A stretch of DNA of 7,047 nucleotides, taken from positions 1 through 7,047 of the forward strand of contig JBLHRR010000211.1 in assembly GCA_047626155.1 (NCBI GenBank), in the 5' to 3' direction. Origin of the DNA: CALGLS01 sp047626155. GTDB lineage: Bacteria > Bacteroidota > Bacteroidia > Chitinophagales > Saprospiraceae. Positions 6,271 to 7,047 of the stretch are shown here, in pieces (position 1 is the stretch's first letter; each line of letters begins with the position of its first letter). A program made the position numbers and the translations under genes. The notes under the pieces were generated by a model that saw only the letters and a list, made by a program, of their open reading frames with translations, made no database searches and was not told the DNA's origin.

Positions 6271-7014
6271 TTATTGAATTTTAGTTCCGATAAATTTATC
6301 GTTCATTTTTTGTTGTGTATCAGGATTCCATATTTCGTATGTTATTGTTAAATCCTTTAAGTTGTCACCGAGGTACCCCCAACCTTTTGGTACCGGACAT
6401 TCGGGATAATCTATATATTGTGACATGAAAAAGTTTCGATATGTCCCTGTAATAGTTGAATTTGAATCGAAATCTCTTTCGCAACCATTTGGTAAATTAT
6501 TGATATGAGAGCTTCTTACATCTTGCAGATGAGTTAGACTAATCGTAAAAGTATCTTGAGGGTTAGATTCAACTACTCCTTTAAAATCACCAAGATACGG
6601 ACGGTCACTAAATGAAATAATATGAAATGTTTTAGAGCTTGATCCTTGACTCTCATCTTGTGGAAAGCATTCTAGATCCGCTTCCCAGCTACCATTAAGA
6701 ATCACCTTAATATTCGAACCGGCTAAATCAGTATCAAAATCTAATTCTACTTCTTTTGTGTCAAAAACAGTTGGATCATCTCCAATCTTCCAGGCATAGG
6801 TATCAAGATCGTGTAAAGCTCGAAAACGGATATATCCACCTGTCATCGTATCGGATTCAAAGTAAGACCTATCGTCGTTGAACCCTAACCCCTGCTCAAT
6901 TACAAATTCCGTATTAAGAGGAATTGCATCAGAGCAATTTGAGGCATCATCATCCTTACAAGCCCCAACAAAAAGTAAAGCCATTATCAGGAAAAATAAA
7001 TGAGAATATTTCAT
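6271..7014 (-). CDS. surface-type lipoprotein, PKD-like domain, unknown function
   Basis: A 247-aa lipoprotein. The N-terminus (LFFLIMALLFVGAC) is a type II signal peptide with lipobox VGAC and the lipidated Cys at 19. The next residues are KDDD, which matches the lipoprotein export signal described in Bacteroidota (Lys followed by acidic residues after the Cys), so display on the outer face of the outer membrane is likely. Residues about 68-132 (DLDTYAWKIGDDPTVFD and following beta segments up to TFHIISF) resemble the PKD-like fold common in Bacteroidota lipoproteins. From about 139 (PYLGDFKGVVESNPQDTFTISL) a second beta-rich domain follows, possibly lipocalin- or barrel-like. Mature cysteines at 27, 116, 178 and 206 could form disulfides. 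No enzyme motif is seen. It is the first gene in the visible unit, 2 bp ahead of the secreted protein, which suggests a joint task at the cell surface, perhaps anchor and ligand. The only visible upstream sequence is 33 bp of AT-rich DNA without a Shine-Dalgarno site. Confidence 0.85.
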   Translation of the reverse strand: MKYSHLFFLIMALLFVGACKDDDASNCSDAIPLNTEFVIEQGLGFNDDRSYFESDTMTGGYIRFRALHDLDTYAWKIGDDPTVFDTKEVELDFDTDLAGSNIKVILNGSWEADLECFPQDESQGSSSKTFHIISFSDRPYLGDFKGVVESNPQDTFTISLTHLQDVRSSHINNLPNGCERDFDSNSTITGTYRNFFMSQYIDYPECPVPKGWGYLGDNLKDLTITYEIWNPDTQQKMNDKFIGTKIQ

Positions 7015-7047
7015 AATAAAATATGTTAGAAAAATGAGTAAATAAAA

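Noticed and set aside
1..7047. CRISPR array, tRNA/rRNA gene, insertion sequence, phage or toxin-antitoxin module
   Set aside because: No regularly spaced repeats, cloverleaf, transposase-like protein or terminal repeats are visible on either strand.

Overview
The window reads as a piece of a Bacteroidota chromosome. The evidence is a type IX secretion C-terminal sorting domain, a lipoprotein whose mature end carries the surface-export acidic signature (Cys-Lys-Asp-Asp-Asp), a Bacteroidota-style FtsK (P-loop GATGQGKS), AT-rich start-codon contexts without Shine-Dalgarno sequences, and moderate-to-low GC. I cannot assign a class or genus from the sequence alone.

All four large genes lie on the minus strand, so the window is read from right to left. 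Bases 7014-3974 hold a tight two-gene unit: a surface lipoprotein (247 aa), then after only 2 bp a 764-aa secreted protein with a type IX sorting tail. A strong hairpin terminator at 3869-3907 closes this unit. A 362-bp gap (3612-3973) follows. It carries that terminator, a weak candidate promoter and small hairpins in what would be a long leader for ftsK. Bases 3611-1077 encode the DNA translocase FtsK (844 aa), closed by a terminator at 1010-1040. After a structured 384-bp gap (693-1076), bases 692-15 encode a periplasmic LolA-family lipoprotein chaperone. FtsK and LolA are housekeeping cell-envelope and division functions that are often neighbours in Bacteroidota. Here a terminator and the gap separate them, so lolA probably has its own promoter.

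The secreted pair on the right is clearly more AT-rich than ftsK in the stretches I counted and looks like accessory, lineage-specific surface biology of unknown function. The least explained part is the 693-1076 gap. It holds an 11-bp perfect inverted repeat and, on the plus strand, a 38-codon reading frame that ends in three consecutive Cys codons just before the hairpin. This architecture recalls a cysteine-responsive leader peptide, but no regulated gene follows it on that strand. I see no CRISPR array, tRNA, rRNA, insertion sequence or phage gene, and no convincing complete new defence or metabolic system.
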